Assembly: GCF_028622115.1 (NCBI RefSeq)
Contig: NZ_CP097263.1
Span: 9,187,501 to 9,251,500 of the forward strand
From: Kutzneria chonburiensis
Lineage (GTDB): Bacteria > Actinomycetota > Actinomycetes > Mycobacteriales > Pseudonocardiaceae
Length of the DNA: 64,000 bases
Reading direction: 5' to 3'
The translations under genes were made by a program, and so were the position numbers. Of the stretch, positions 53,425 through 60,610 are shown piece by piece (position 1 is the first letter of the stretch; each line of letters opens with the position of its first letter). The notes under the pieces were generated by a model that was not told the DNA's origin, made no database searches, and saw only the letters and a list, made by a program, of their open reading frames with translations.

Positions 53425-53439
53425 TTACCCGGCGGGTAA
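53425..53439. promoter_or_regulatory. TTACCCGGCGGGTAA palindrome
   Basis: TTACCC and GGGTAA flank GGC in a perfect palindrome 60 bp before the small membrane protein and just after the CDP-alcohol transferase stop. It could be an operator or a minor hairpin; a TetR-type site is the usual form for such dyads. No T tract follows. Confidence 0.35.
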
Positions 53440-53498
53440 TCGCCTTGCCGCGCCGACACGCCTAGCGTCGTCGGTGACGGGAAGAGGAGGCGAGCACC

Positions 53499-53792
53499 AT
53501 GACCACCCGGAGACACCGCCTGCTGCACGTGGTGATGAAGATGGACCAGGCCGGCTCGGCCGGCTACGTCGTCGCCGCGCTGGTGACGACGCCCATCCTG
53601 CTGCTGATCAGTCCGCTGCGGCACCTCATGTGGCTGGTCGGCCTTGTCCTCGGCATCTCGGGCCTCGCGTTGGGGCTGCTGGGTTTCCTGATGGCCTGGG
53701 GGCTGACGGTGTCGATGACCCGCAACGAGGAGATCCCCGAGCACATCCTGCGCTCGGTGCGCATGGTGTCGACCCGGCTACCGAAGGCGTAG
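53499..53792 (+). CDS. Small membrane protein, unknown
   Basis: 97 residues with GAAGAGGAGG upstream of ATG 53499. Two hydrophobic segments (VVAALVTTPILLLI and LVGLVLGISGLALGLLGFLMAW) flank a short loop; the ends are basic and the C-terminus hydrophilic. No family recognised. The gene converges with the YjbR gene and overlaps it by 15 bp. Codon bias supports coding. Confidence 0.65.
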   Translation: MTTRRHRLLHVVMKMDQAGSAGYVVAALVTTPILLLISPLRHLMWLVGLVLGISGLALGLLGFLMAWGLTVSMTRNEEIPEHILRSVRMVSTRLPKA

Positions 53793-54134
53793 CCGGACTG
53801 CCTTGGGCAGGCCGGCGACCACGCACTCGTAGGAGTGCTCGATCATCTCCTCGAGCTGGTCGGGCGGCACGTCGCCGTCGAGGCGCACGGTGTTCCAGTG
53901 CTTCTTGTTCAGGTGGTAGCCGGGCGTGACGGCCTCGAACTGCTGGCGCAGGTGCATGGCCAGGCCGGGCTCGCACTTGAGCGAGACGGAAGGGTTGGCG
54001 GGGGCGAGGATGGCGAACACCTTGCCCTCGACCTTGTAGACGTCCAGGCCCGGCCCGAAGGGATTCTCCTCGGTGACCTGGGGGAACTGGAGGGCGAAGG
54101 CGGCAACCTCGGCGGGCGTCACGGGGCGTCCCAC
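53778..54134 (-). CDS. MmcQ/YjbR family DNA-binding-like protein
   Basis: 118 residues. The CyaY-like YjbR pattern is clear: AEVAAFALQFPQVTEENPFGPGLDVYKV, GKVFAILAP, VSLKCEPGLAMHLRQQFEAVTPGYHLNKKHWNTV. Some members bind DNA; the function is not known generally. ATG lies 16 bases inside the P450 gene, so the two are translationally coupled. Confidence 0.85.
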   Translation of the reverse strand: MGRPVTPAEVAAFALQFPQVTEENPFGPGLDVYKVEGKVFAILAPANPSVSLKCEPGLAMHLRQQFEAVTPGYHLNKKHWNTVRLDGDVPPDQLEEMIEHSYECVVAGLPKAVRLRLR

Positions 54135-55288
54135 CGCACGTGCACGGCGTCGGGCTTGCGGAACACGAGGCCGGCGGGGGTGGCGGCGTCGGTGAGCGCG
54201 AGCCCGGGCAGGCGGTCCAGGACGGTCTCGACGGCGACCCGGGTCTCCAACCGGGCGAGGTCGATGCCGAGGCAGAAGTGCGGCCCACGGGCGAAAGCCA
54301 GCTGGTGGCGGAGATTCGGCCGCAGCAGGTCGAAATCGTCCGGGCGGTCGAACAGGGCCGGATCCCGGTTGGCGGCGGTCAGCGACACGGTGACGAGATC
54401 GCCGCGGGCGATAGTTGCCCCGGCCAGCTCGACGTCGCGAGTCGCGTAGCGGTCGACGACCGCGGCGGCTGGCTCCAGGCGCAGTGATTCCTCGACGGCG
54501 TCAGGGATCCGGGACGGATCGGCGCGGACAACGTCCATTTGGGACGGATTGGTCAGCAGGTGCAGCAACAGGTTGGCGATCATGCCCTCGGTGGTCTCGA
54601 TGCCGCCGAACATCAGCACGGCCGCGTTGGACACCACCTCGGGCAGGGCCAGCGCCTGGGCGGCCTCGGCCAGCAGCGAGGGTTTGGCGGCCGAGCCCTC
54701 GATGTGCGCGCGCAGCTCGCCAAAGGCTTGCGCACCCAAGGGATCTGGCTGGTCCGGTGCGTGGCCGGCGGAGATCTCGGCCACCGCGGACACGATGGCG
54801 TCGTACCAGGCCAGCACGCGTTTCGCGTCGGTGCTGTCCAGGCCCAGCGCGTCGGCCATCACGGCGACGGCCAGCGGGCCGGCCAACGCCCGCCGCAGCT
54901 CGGCCCGACCGGTCGCGACGAAGCCGTCGACCAGCCGACCGCACTCCGCCCGTACGAAATCGCCGAACCGGTCCTCGATCTCCCGCGGCCGGAACTGACG
55001 GGAGAACGGCGCCCGGTGCCGGGCATGCTCGTCGGCGTCCAGGGAGAGCATCGACGGGCCGACCACCTGCGCGGTCGAGAAGCGAGGGTCGTCGACGGTG
55101 AACGTCGCCGCGTCCTTCATCACCTGGAGCGCCAGGTCGTGCCGCGTCACCAGCCAGCCGTTCAACGCCGGCAGCCACGACACCGGCTCGGCCGCGCGCA
55201 GGCGGGCCAGCAGCGCGTGCGGGTCCGCGGTGAGCTGCTCGACCGACGCCGCCGCGCCGATCGGGTATCCGGCCGCGAGTGGGGACAT
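54119..55288 (-). CDS. Cytochrome P450
   Basis: 389 residues, ATG 55288, of the typical soluble bacterial size. The heme loop FARGPHFCLGIDLARLE has the axial Cys (about residue 339), the I-helix has MFGGIETTEGMI, ESLRLEP supplies the ExxR motif and the DP...FD..R region is intact. It activates oxygen on a small substrate with electrons from a ferredoxin system found elsewhere. No ferredoxin gene is adjacent. YjbR follows in overlap. Substrate unknown. Confidence 0.93.
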   Translation of the reverse strand: MSPLAAGYPIGAAASVEQLTADPHALLARLRAAEPVSWLPALNGWLVTRHDLALQVMKDAATFTVDDPRFSTAQVVGPSMLSLDADEHARHRAPFSRQFRPREIEDRFGDFVRAECGRLVDGFVATGRAELRRALAGPLAVAVMADALGLDSTDAKRVLAWYDAIVSAVAEISAGHAPDQPDPLGAQAFGELRAHIEGSAAKPSLLAEAAQALALPEVVSNAAVLMFGGIETTEGMIANLLLHLLTNPSQMDVVRADPSRIPDAVEESLRLEPAAAVVDRYATRDVELAGATIARGDLVTVSLTAANRDPALFDRPDDFDLLRPNLRHQLAFARGPHFCLGIDLARLETRVAVETVLDRLPGLALTDAATPAGLVFRKPDAVHVRWDAP

Positions 55289-55319
55289 GGCCCGAAGCTA
55301 CCAGCCGTAAGCTGGCCGG

Positions 55320-55676
55320 GTGGAAATCTGGATCAACCCCGCCTGCTCCAAGTGCCGGTCCGCGCTGTCGATCCTGGACGAGGCCGGCGCCGACTACACC
55401 GTGCGCCGCTATCTGGAGGACCCGCCCACCGAGGCCGAGCTCGCGGCCGTGCTCGACCGGCTCGGGCTGGAGCCGTGGGACATCGCGCGTACCGGCGAGG
55501 CCGTGGCCAAGGAGCTCGCTCTCAAGACGTGGGAACGGACCGACGCCACCCGCGCTCAGTGGATCACCGCGCTGGCCGGGAACCCGATCCTGATCCAGCG
55601 CCCCATCATCACCGCCGACGACGGTCCGGCCGTGGTCGGCCGCACCGAGGAAGCCGTCCGCTCGGTGCTGGACTGA
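55320..55676 (+). CDS. ArsC/Spx-type thioredoxin-fold protein
   Basis: 118 residues from GTG 55320. It follows the ArsC family: IWINPACSKCRSALSILDEAG (CxxC), YTVRRYLEDPPTEAEL, LGLEPWDIARTGE and NPILIQRPIITADDGPAVVGR (the Arg of arsenate reductases). It is likely a thiol-dependent arsenate reductase-like or redox protein, but no ars genes are near. The serine hydrolase gene starts 2 bases after the stop, implying an operon. Confidence 0.88.
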   Translation: MEIWINPACSKCRSALSILDEAGADYTVRRYLEDPPTEAELAAVLDRLGLEPWDIARTGEAVAKELALKTWERTDATRAQWITALAGNPILIQRPIITADDGPAVVGRTEEAVRSVLD

Positions 55677-55678
55677 CG

Positions 55679-56935
55679 ATGGGCTGGAGCCTGGGGGAGC
55701 TCATCGCCCGGCACGACGTGCCCGGGGCGCAGGTGGCGGTGCTGGCCGACGGCCGGATCGAGGACGACGCGGCGGGTGTGCTGAGCCGGCACACCCGGGT
55801 CGAGGCCACCACCGACTCGATCTTCAAGATCGGGTCGATCACCAAGCTCTGGACGGCCACACTGGTTCAGCAGTTGATGGACGAGGGTCTGCTGGAGCTG
55901 GACCGGCCGGTGAGCGACTACCGGCCCGGCCTCGGAAAGTTCACGGTTCGGCAGCTGCTCACCCACACGAGTGGCATGGACGCCAACCACTTCGTCGACA
56001 CCGGCCGTGGCGACGACGCGATCGAGAAGTTCGTCGACACGCTGGCCGATGTCGACCATCCGTTCCCGCCGGGCACGGTCTTCTCGTACTCCAACAGCGG
56101 CTTCGCGACGCTCGGGCGGCTGGTGGAAGTATTACGCGGTCAGCGTTTTCACGACGTGCTGCGCGAGCGTATCGCGACGCCGCTCGGCCTGAGGACGGTC
56201 GCCGTCGACCCGTACGAGGCGATCTTGCACCGCGCGGCCGTCGGCCACTTCGACGGCGGAGAGCCCACGACGAGCTGGGCCGTTCGCTATCACTGCACGC
56301 CCAGCGGCTCGCACCTGGCGATCAGCGCCCGCGAACTGCTGGAGTTCGTTCGCATGCACCTGACCGACCCGAACCTGGCCGCACTGCGCGAAACCCAGCT
56401 CGACGAGGTCCCGGACTTCGGTGGCGGTCAAGTGGGCTGGGGGCTGGGCTGGATGCGCTACCGGGACGGAATCGTCGGCCACACCGGCGTTTCCAAGGGA
56501 CAGAAGGCGTTCCTCCGGGTCGCCCCCTCGGCCGGTGTGGCCGTGGCGGTGTTGACGAACAGCGCCGGCGGCGCACCCCTGGCCTACGAGATCTTCGCGC
56601 AGGTGCTGCACGATCTCACCGGCGTCGAGACGGATCCGTTGCCCGTGCCGCCGGCCAACCCCACGCCGATCGACGTGGAGCGCATGGGCGGGACCTATCG
56701 CACCACCCTGCACGACATCACGCTCGCCGTCGAGAACGGCCGCACTTTCCTCACTTACCGGCCACGCAACGGAAAGCCGGAGAACCGCGTCGAAGTCGTC
56801 CGCCTGACCGACAAAGCTGTCATCACCGTCGAGCCGACATTCGACGGCCACCAGGTGCTCTCACTCATCGGCGACGACGGCAACGGCCGGGCCCAGTTCC
56901 TGCACAACGGATCCGCCGCCTACCGGATCGCCTGA
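55679..56935 (+). CDS. Serine hydrolase of the beta-lactamase (class C/esterase) family
   Basis: 418 residues, ATG 55679. Catalytic features are SxxK in FKIGSITKLWTATLV, YSNSGFATLGRLVE (Y-x-N) and GWGLGWMRYRDGIVGHTGVSKG (HTG, in place of KTG). There is no signal peptide, so it acts inside the cell as an esterase or peptidase-like enzyme rather than a periplasmic lactamase. A C-terminal domain of about 90 residues (IDVERMGGTYRTTLHDITLAVENG) is lipocalin-like as in related proteins. It overlaps the convergent GNAT gene by 16 bp. Confidence 0.88.
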   Translation: MGWSLGELIARHDVPGAQVAVLADGRIEDDAAGVLSRHTRVEATTDSIFKIGSITKLWTATLVQQLMDEGLLELDRPVSDYRPGLGKFTVRQLLTHTSGMDANHFVDTGRGDDAIEKFVDTLADVDHPFPPGTVFSYSNSGFATLGRLVEVLRGQRFHDVLRERIATPLGLRTVAVDPYEAILHRAAVGHFDGGEPTTSWAVRYHCTPSGSHLAISARELLEFVRMHLTDPNLAALRETQLDEVPDFGGGQVGWGLGWMRYRDGIVGHTGVSKGQKAFLRVAPSAGVAVAVLTNSAGGAPLAYEIFAQVLHDLTGVETDPLPVPPANPTPIDVERMGGTYRTTLHDITLAVENGRTFLTYRPRNGKPENRVEVVRLTDKAVITVEPTFDGHQVLSLIGDDGNGRAQFLHNGSAAYRIA

Positions 56936-57447
56936 TCGGCTTCAGGCCACACCATGCGCAGCATCAAAGGACTGCCGTTGAGCCGAGTCGGATCCCCGCC
57001 GGGCGGTGACACCGGCGCCGTCTCAACCGAAATGCCGCCGTACGCCCGGTAGAATCCTTGCGCGGCAACGTTCTGCTCCAACACCCACAGGTACAAAGGC
57101 CTAGATCCCACGGCCTCGGCCGCGAGGCACAGCAGTCGGCGGCCCAGGCCAGAGCCGCGTTGATCGTGCCTGACGTGCAGGTTGTCGACCAGACTGCCCC
57201 ACTTCGGATCGGCGTCGAAGATGACGTGCACGAAGCCCACCAGTAGATCATCCTGTTCCGCGACAACGGTTGCGCTGCCGGCCGGAGACGCGAGCCGGGC
57301 CGACCACACCTCGCGACGATTGGCCACCACATCGCCGTCCAGAAAGGAATCCGCGTACGCGCCGCGGTAGAACCGCTGCCAGCTATCGGCATGCAGCTCG
57401 GCGATCCGGTCGGCGTCCTCGACTTCGGCCGGTCGGAACACGGTCAT
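56920..57447 (-). CDS. GNAT-family N-acetyltransferase
   Basis: 175 residues, ATG 57447. The acetyl-CoA fold is apparent: FRPAEVEDADRIAELHADSW, LVGFVHVIFDADPKWGSLVDNLHVRHDQRGSGLGRRLL (given in part: RHDQRGSGLGRRLL is the pyrophosphate loop) and LWVLEQNVAAQGFYRAYGG. It would acetylate a small amine or a protein N-terminus. No close partner gene suggests the substrate. Confidence 0.9.
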   Translation of the reverse strand: MTVFRPAEVEDADRIAELHADSWQRFYRGAYADSFLDGDVVANRREVWSARLASPAGSATVVAEQDDLLVGFVHVIFDADPKWGSLVDNLHVRHDQRGSGLGRRLLCLAAEAVGSRPLYLWVLEQNVAAQGFYRAYGGISVETAPVSPPGGDPTRLNGSPLMLRMVWPEADQAIR

Positions 57448-57603
57448 GGGTCCACAGCTCCTTGGCTCGCGGCTTGCCCGACGCCGGTGCGCCGAGCCCG
57501 GTCATCACCCGGAGCACCCCGCCCGCCAACGCCAGGGTTGCCGGCCAGCGAGCCGGGGCTTGACGCTGGCACTCATGACCTTGCTTCGCAGCCTAGCAGC
57601 CGC

Positions 57604-58053
57604 CTAGCCGTCGTACAGCCCCATTTCCTCCTCGGTCGGCCGCTCGAAGTCGCGGCTCCAGACCTCGAGGTCGGCCCGCGTGATCGGCGGATCCTCCCGG
57701 CCCCGCTCCTGAATCCGCCGCCACAGCTCGTCGACCGGCACGTCCAGGTACACCAACTCCACCGACGCGCCGAGTTCCCGCGCCTCGATCCGCACCGTGT
57801 CCCGCTCGGCCCGGCTCCACGTGCCCCATTCGATCACGACGGTCACGCCGGCCCGGAGCATGTCCTTGGCCAGCACCCATTGCAGCGCCTCCACCCGTGC
57901 CCGCATCGCCGTGTCCCACAGGTTCACGCGCAATGCGTCCATCCAGTCGTCGGGCGAGAGCCGAACCCCGCCACGCTCCGCCGCCAGCCGACGGGCGTGC
58001 GTGGTCTTGCCGCTCCCCGGCAGCCCGCAGACGATGATCAGCGATACCCTCAC
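57604..58053 (-). CDS. Small P-loop kinase-like ATPase
   Basis: 149 residues. Walker A VCGLPGSGKTTHARRLA is at the N-terminus, with RLSPDDWMDAL (a zeta-toxin/AAA_33 feature), VVIEWGTWSRAERD and RIQERGREDPPI. It belongs to the AAA_33/zeta-toxin-like kinases that phosphorylate small substrates such as nucleosides or antibiotics. No antitoxin gene is adjacent, so a toxin role is not supported. It lies 76 bp downstream of the dehydrogenase gene. Confidence 0.78.
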   Translation of the reverse strand: MRVSLIIVCGLPGSGKTTHARRLAAERGGVRLSPDDWMDALRVNLWDTAMRARVEALQWVLAKDMLRAGVTVVIEWGTWSRAERDTVRIEARELGASVELVYLDVPVDELWRRIQERGREDPPITRADLEVWSRDFERPTEEEMGLYDG

Positions 58054-58129
58054 ACCCGGATCCTGCCAGCCCGCGCCAGCGGATGCAGGGAAGGACGATC
58101 TTGGTGGCCGGCCGGCGGCACTGCTGACG

Positions 58130-59200
58130 TCAGGCCTGGCGGATGGTGCCGCGGCCGGGGATCAGGGGGAGATCCAGAGCTGACACCAAACGGGCCGGCA
58201 GGGCGTCGAGATACGGGATGGCGTTGACGGCGCGCATCCCGGTGGCCAGGCAGCCGCCGCTGACGGGATCGCCGTCGACCTCGTGGCGGAAAGCGGTCTC
58301 CTGGGTGATCTCGGGGCTGCCCTTGACGATGATGCGGTAGGCGTCGTTCTCCACCGACGCGGCCCGGGCCCACTCGGGGGCAGCGGCGTTGGTGATGCGG
58401 TTGACGTGCTCGATGACGATACGAGGCTCGTCGCCGACCCAACCGCGGATCTCGAAGCGCACGGCGGCGCAGTGGCCCTCCTCGATGACGCCGTGCTGGT
58501 ACTCGATACGGGAAGGCGCGGGCCACTTCTCGTAGACGGTGTCGATGCGGTCGAGCTTGACACCGACGGCATCGGCGATCATGGGAATGGTGTGGCCCCA
58601 GGCGAAGATGAGGACCTGCGGGATCTCCAGCACGGCCTGTGCGGACAGCGGCAGGCTGAAGCCCATGACCTTGCTGTAGTCGCCGGCGTAGCTGGCGTAG
58701 TCCACCAGCTCCTGGATCCGCACGCTGTCGACCCGGCCGCAGACTCCCAGCAGTGTCAACGGAAACAGGTCGTTGGCGAAGCCGGGATCGATGCCGGTGG
58801 TGAAGCACGCCCTGCCGGACTCGGCGCACGCCTGCTCCAGCGCGGCCCGGAGCTCGGGCGGGCAGACATCCGGATACACCAGGGGAGTCATGGACGTGGA
58901 CACGACGTGCTTGCCGGATCGCAGCGCCAGCACCATGTTCTGGATGTTCTCCAGCGCGAACTCCGCGGTGGGGCCGAAATACGCGACGGCGTCGGCCTCG
59001 GTGTCCAAAGCGGACCGCACATCGGTGGTGGCGACAACCCCGACCGGAGCACCGCCGATCAGCACCCCGGCGTCCACGCCGTCCTTGGCCGGGTCGTGCA
59101 CGATCACGGCGGCCAGCGAGAACTCGGGATGGTCGAGCAGTTCCCGGATCACGAGCTTGCCGACCACGCCGGTGCCCCAGACGATCACCTTGTGCGCCAT
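58130..59200 (-). CDS. Dihydrodipicolinate reductase-like NAD(P)-dependent dehydrogenase
   Basis: 356 residues, ATG 59200. The N-terminal Rossmann motif VIVWGTGVVGKLVIRELLDHP, then FALENIQNMVLALRSGKHVVSTSM and GIDPGFANDLFPLTLLG match the group that includes 2,4-diaminopentanoate dehydrogenase and mycobacterial DapB-like proteins. It probably acts on an acid or amino-acid derivative rather than in lysine biosynthesis, because dapB is a separate gene elsewhere in such genomes. It is 11 bp after the SDR gene and under the same TetR operator. Confidence 0.82.
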   Translation of the reverse strand: MAHKVIVWGTGVVGKLVIRELLDHPEFSLAAVIVHDPAKDGVDAGVLIGGAPVGVVATTDVRSALDTEADAVAYFGPTAEFALENIQNMVLALRSGKHVVSTSMTPLVYPDVCPPELRAALEQACAESGRACFTTGIDPGFANDLFPLTLLGVCGRVDSVRIQELVDYASYAGDYSKVMGFSLPLSAQAVLEIPQVLIFAWGHTIPMIADAVGVKLDRIDTVYEKWPAPSRIEYQHGVIEEGHCAAVRFEIRGWVGDEPRIVIEHVNRITNAAAPEWARAASVENDAYRIIVKGSPEITQETAFRHEVDGDPVSGGCLATGMRAVNAIPYLDALPARLVSALDLPLIPGRGTIRQA

Positions 59201-59211
59201 AGCTTTTCCCC

Positions 59212-59979
59212 TCAGCGGAAGTACTCGCCACCGTTGACGAACAGCGTCTGCCCGGTCAGCATGCGGGCCCGGTCGGACGCGAAGAACACGGCCGCCTCGG
59301 CCACATCGGTGTCCTCGGCGATCGCGTTGAGCGCGGCCTTGGCCGCCAGCTCGGCCTTGACCTCGTCCTCGGGCACGTTCCGGCTGGCCGCGATCCACTG
59401 GATGTACATCTCGACGTTGGGCCCCAGCATCCAGCCCGGCACCACCGAGTTGACCCGGATCTTGCGCGGCCCCAGCTCCTGGGCCAGCGAGAACATGGCG
59501 GCGTGCAGCGCGCCCTTGGACGTGGCGTAGGCGGCCTGCGGCAGCGTCGGGCTGAACGCGGCCTGGGTGCCGATGATCACGATCGCGCCGCCGCGCACGG
59601 ACAGCGCCGGCAGCGCGGCCTGGGTGAGCCGCATGGTGCCGATGACGTTGACGTCCAACACCTTGCGCCACAGGTCGAGGTCGGCGCCTTCGAGCCCGCC
59701 GAACACGCGGTCGCGGGCGGCCACGTGGATTACCGCGTCGACCGCGCCGAACCGCTCCATGGCCACCGCCACCAGGCCGTCGCAGTCGTCGGCCGAGGTG
59801 ATGTTGGTGACGGCGTACGCCGCCCGCGGCCCGATCTCCTCGGCCACGGCCTTCAGGTTGTCTTCCGTCCGCGCGCCGAGGACGACGTTGGCGCCGTCGC
59901 GGGCCGCCGCGAGCGCGGTCTGCCGGCCGAGACCGGCGCCGACCCCGGACACGATCACTGTCTTGCCGTCGAGGACCAC
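59212..59979 (-). CDS. Short-chain dehydrogenase/reductase
   Basis: 255 residues from GTG 59979, which lies only 6 bases from the operator and suggests a near-leaderless message. The SDR motifs are VIVSGVGAGLGRQTALAAARDG (TGxxxGxG-like), DAVIHVAARD, catalytic Ser region IVIIGTQAAFS, and YATSKGALHA (YxxxK). C-terminal GGEYFR is typical. It is the first gene of the TetR-regulated pair. The catalytic Ser position reads Thr or Ser two residues away, so the triad is slightly unusual. Confidence 0.9.
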   Translation of the reverse strand: MVLDGKTVIVSGVGAGLGRQTALAAARDGANVVLGARTEDNLKAVAEEIGPRAAYAVTNITSADDCDGLVAVAMERFGAVDAVIHVAARDRVFGGLEGADLDLWRKVLDVNVIGTMRLTQAALPALSVRGGAIVIIGTQAAFSPTLPQAAYATSKGALHAAMFSLAQELGPRKIRVNSVVPGWMLGPNVEMYIQWIAASRNVPEDEVKAELAAKAALNAIAEDTDVAEAAVFFASDRARMLTGQTLFVNGGEYFR

Positions 59980-59984
59980 CCAAT

Positions 59985-60007
59985 TAACGTAACAGCGTGT
60001 TACGTTA
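59985..60007. promoter_or_regulatory. TetR operator between divergent genes
   Basis: A perfect inverted repeat with 10-bp arms, TAACGTAACA and TGTTACGTTA, around GCG. It fills the 34-bp gap between the SDR start (59979) and the TetR start (60014) and must overlap both promoters. This is the classical layout for an autoregulated TetR repressor that also controls the divergent operon. Confidence 0.8.
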
Positions 60008-60013
60008 TTCACA

Positions 60014-60589
60014 ATGACGGGAATGGAGCAGTCCGAGCGGCCCAGGGGCCGCCCCCGGGACCGGGCGATCGACGACGCGGCCCTGCTGGCCGCGCGTGAG
60101 CTGCTGGTCGAGGTCGGCTGGGACCGGCTGTCCATGGTGGCCATCGCCGAGCGGGCCGGCGTCGGCCGGCCGGCGCTCTACCGGCGCTGGCCGTCCAAGA
60201 CCCACCTGGTGTTCGAGGCGGTGTTCGCCTGGTCGGAGGAGCCGACGCCGGTGCTGGCCTCGACCGACTCCGGCGAGTGGGTGCGCGGGTCCTTCGCCTA
60301 CACCGCGGAGTTGTTCAACCGGCCCGAGGTGCGGGCCGCGCTGCCCGGCCTGCTGGCCTCGCTGCGGGACCACCCGGAGCTGCAATCGGCCCTGTGGCGG
60401 GAGTTCGGCGTGCCCGGCCGGGTCTCGCTGGAGGAGCTGCTGCACGCCGAGGGCAGCGACGACGCCGTGGCCGACGCGCAGGCGCTGATGGTGCTGGTGA
60501 TCGGCTCGTGCATGGTCACGTCGCTGCTCGGCGGCTCGGCGACGGTGGTCGACCGGCTGCCCGAGATGGTGCGCCCGCGACCCCTGTGA
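60014..60589 (+). CDS. TetR-family repressor
   Basis: 191 residues, ATG 60014. The N-terminal HTH reads AARELLVEVGWDRLSMVAIAERAGVGRPALYRRWPSKTHL (given in part: AIAERAGVGRPALYRRW), the TetR standard, followed by a helical ligand-binding domain (VRGSFAYTAELFNRPEVRAAL, ELLHAEGSDDAVADAQALMV). It most likely represses itself and the divergent SDR/dehydrogenase pair via the palindrome at 59985-60007. The ligand is unknown, presumably a substrate of those enzymes. Confidence 0.92.
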   Translation: MTGMEQSERPRGRPRDRAIDDAALLAARELLVEVGWDRLSMVAIAERAGVGRPALYRRWPSKTHLVFEAVFAWSEEPTPVLASTDSGEWVRGSFAYTAELFNRPEVRAALPGLLASLRDHPELQSALWREFGVPGRVSLEELLHAEGSDDAVADAQALMVLVIGSCMVTSLLGGSATVVDRLPEMVRPRPL

Positions 60590-60610
60590 CCGCACGAACC
60601 GTGCCGCGCC

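Noticed and set aside
57505-57576. 23-codon minus-strand ORF (MSASVKPRLAGRQPW...) before the GNAT gene
   Set aside because: The upstream AAGG is weak, no terminator or repeat codons follow, and nothing supports a regulatory leader.
57604-58053. Zeta-toxin of a toxin-antitoxin pair
   Set aside because: The ATPase resembles zeta-like kinases, but there is no small antitoxin gene beside it and the closest genes are metabolic.
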